DNA of 64,000 bases from Candidatus Nitrosocosmicus oleophilus (GTDB lineage Archaea; Thermoproteota; Nitrososphaeria; Nitrososphaerales; Nitrososphaeraceae). Under the pieces are notes generated by a model. The model searched no databases, had not been told where the DNA came from, and saw only the letters and a program-made list of their open reading frames with translations. The translations under genes were made by a program, and so were the position numbers. This document shows, piece by piece, positions 62,798 through 64,000 of the stretch (positions within the stretch are counted from its first letter, which is position 1; each line of letters begins with the position of its first letter). The stretch covers positions 620,001 through 684,000 of the forward strand of contig NZ_CP012850.1 of assembly GCF_000802205.1 (NCBI RefSeq), read 5' to 3'.

Positions 62798-64000
62798 TTA
62801 ATTTTCTTTTAATGATTCTAGAATTTCCTTGGCTCTTGAAACTGATACATTTCTCTCTTCAACCATTTTTCTAGAGACCATTTCTATTTTGTCATTTGTA
62901 GCTCCTGCGATTATTGCAATATTTTTTGAGTGCAGTTTCATGTGTCCCTTCTGAATACCTTCGTTAGATAAAGCTCTAATTGCTGAGAAATTCTGTGCTA
63001 ATCCTGAAGCAGCAATAATGGTAGCTAATTCCTGCGAATTTGATATATTCATTAATTTCAAACACGCTTTAACGATAGGGTGTGTGTTTGTTATCCCTCC
63101 AATTATTCCCACCGCCATTGGAATTTCTATTTCTCCCACGAGATCTCCTTTAGAATTTTGATACCATTTAGTCAAAGATCTATACTGTCCATCTCTGCAC
63201 GCATATGCATGACATCCTGCCTCAATAGCTCTAAAATCCTGACCAGTGGCTATTGCTACGCTATCAATCCCATTCATAATTCCTTTATTATGAGTAACGG
63301 CTCTATGGACATCAGTGAACGCTAGCGAATAAGCAAATAAAATCCTTTTAAGAATTTCTTCACCACCAATTAATTCTGTCGGAAATATCCCTCTACATTT
63401 TACTAGGCGTTGGGTGGCATAATTAGATAAAATTTTTAGTACTACTTTACATCCTGTTAATGCTTCTATTTCGGGTGCAATGGCTTCACACATTGTATTA
63501 ACAACATTTGCACCCATTGCATCTTTGGTATCCACCATGATTTCTATTATTATCATCTGTCCGAGTTTGTTTATGCTTTCATCATTGACTTGTTTAATTT
63601 TAATGTCTAAACATTTCGCAAATTTGCTTTTAGTATTTGCTAGAGATATTATGTCAATCTTATTATTTGATATCAACTCGATTAGATTTTGAACTTTTGG
63701 TTGATCGTATGAGCTATTTGGGATTAATTGAATTTGCCCAATCATGATAGAATCATCTGCTTGAGCCATAAAACCTCCACCTTTACTTGCTATCTTTGCG
63801 GCGTTGCTTGCAGCAGCTATCACAGATGGTTCTTCTATTGCCATCGGAACCAAATATTCCTTATTGTTGATGACAAAATTGTTTGCTATTCCGATAGGGA
63901 GTGGAAAAATTCCGATAGCATTTTCTATCATCCCATCGATATTACTAAATTTAAATACCGATGTATTTCTAAACAAATCAATTTCGTTATCATCTAAGCT
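62798..64000 (-). CDS. hmgA: HMG-CoA reductase, class II, 5' end cut by window edge
   Basis: The frame is open to the right edge (SLDDNEIDLFRNTSVFKFSN precedes the first internal Met-like codon), so the start lies outside. Class II features: IENAIGIFPLPIGIANNFVI, AIEEPSVIAAASNAAK (catalytic Glu), VDTKDAMGANVVNTMCEA, HNKGIMNGIDSVAIATGQDF (Lys and Asp), AVGIIGGITNTHP, and QKGHMKLHSKNIA (His). Archaea use this enzyme to make mevalonate for isoprenoid lipids. Class II sequences are chiefly bacterial and occur in some archaea, which suggests transfer. It lies 78 bases upstream of hisG on the same strand. Confidence 0.92.
   Translation of the reverse strand, partial: SLDDNEIDLFRNTSVFKFSNIDGMIENAIGIFPLPIGIANNFVINNKEYLVPMAIEEPSVIAAASNAAKIASKGGGFMAQADDSIMIGQIQLIPNSSYDQPKVQNLIELISNNKIDIISLANTKSKFAKCLDIKIKQVNDESINKLGQMIIIEIMVDTKDAMGANVVNTMCEAIAPEIEALTGCKVVLKILSNYATQRLVKCRGIFPTELIGGEEILKRILFAYSLAFTDVHRAVTHNKGIMNGIDSVAIATGQDFRAIEAGCHAYACRDGQYRSLTKWYQNSKGDLVGEIEIPMAVGIIGGITNTHPIVKACLKLMNISNSQELATIIAASGLAQNFSAIRALSNEGIQKGHMKLHSKNIAIIAGATNDKIEMVSRKMVEERNVSVSRAKEILESLKEN

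Overview
The window looks like the chromosome of an ammonia-oxidising-type thaumarchaeon (Nitrososphaeria), most like the soil genus Nitrosocosmicus. This rests on the low G+C, the archaeal core genes (exosome Rrp4/Rrp41/Rrp42, SBDS, Rpo3, eL18, eL43, Pcc1, prefoldin beta, DUF99), an intron-bearing tRNA without an encoded CCA, TATA boxes about 25 bases before start codons, and many small secreted proteins. No ammonia-oxidation gene is present, so the genus is inferred.

Region 1 (1-13 kb) is accessory: a secreted thermonuclease, DoxX, a cupin, an M28 peptidase, a patatin with a coupled 43-aa gene, a DsbA-like protein with a membrane partner, and an M14 carboxypeptidase preceded by a separate gene that resembles its pro-domain.

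Region 2 (13.7-24.4 kb) is the most unusual part. On one strand lie a degenerate receiver, a ParB-like protein followed by a perfect 18-bp palindrome, a 987-aa protein with twelve identical 13-residue repeats between basic and acidic blocks, an HEAGH metalloprotease-like protein, two large unknown proteins, a protein with a C-terminal HAE/PCxxC deaminase motif as in APOBEC-like and polymorphic-toxin deaminases, and an N-formylglutamate-amidohydrolase-like protein. I read it as one locus of unknown purpose.

Region 3 (24.6-50 kb) is a mosaic of secreted proteins (intradiol dioxygenase-like in two almost identical copies, beta-propeller, PQQ dehydrogenase-cupredoxin fusion, CopC, DUF2278-LTD next to a nuclease/phosphatase) and signalling proteins (cyclase-receiver, a sensor-like protein). 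Short tRNA-like repeats and gene relics are scattered through it. It ends at a tRNA-Ser gene that appears to carry two introns. The 3' end and flank of that tRNA recur 10.6 kb away.

Region 4 (50-64 kb) is conserved housekeeping: rpo3-rpl18e-rpl13-rps9 on the minus strand, then sbds, rrp4-rrp41-rrp42-rpl37ae-pcc1-pfdB and an ERCC4 nuclease on the plus strand, then hisG-hisD-hisC and a class II HMG-CoA reductase cut by the window edge. Rrp4 has an unusual tail of eight identical 12-residue repeats.
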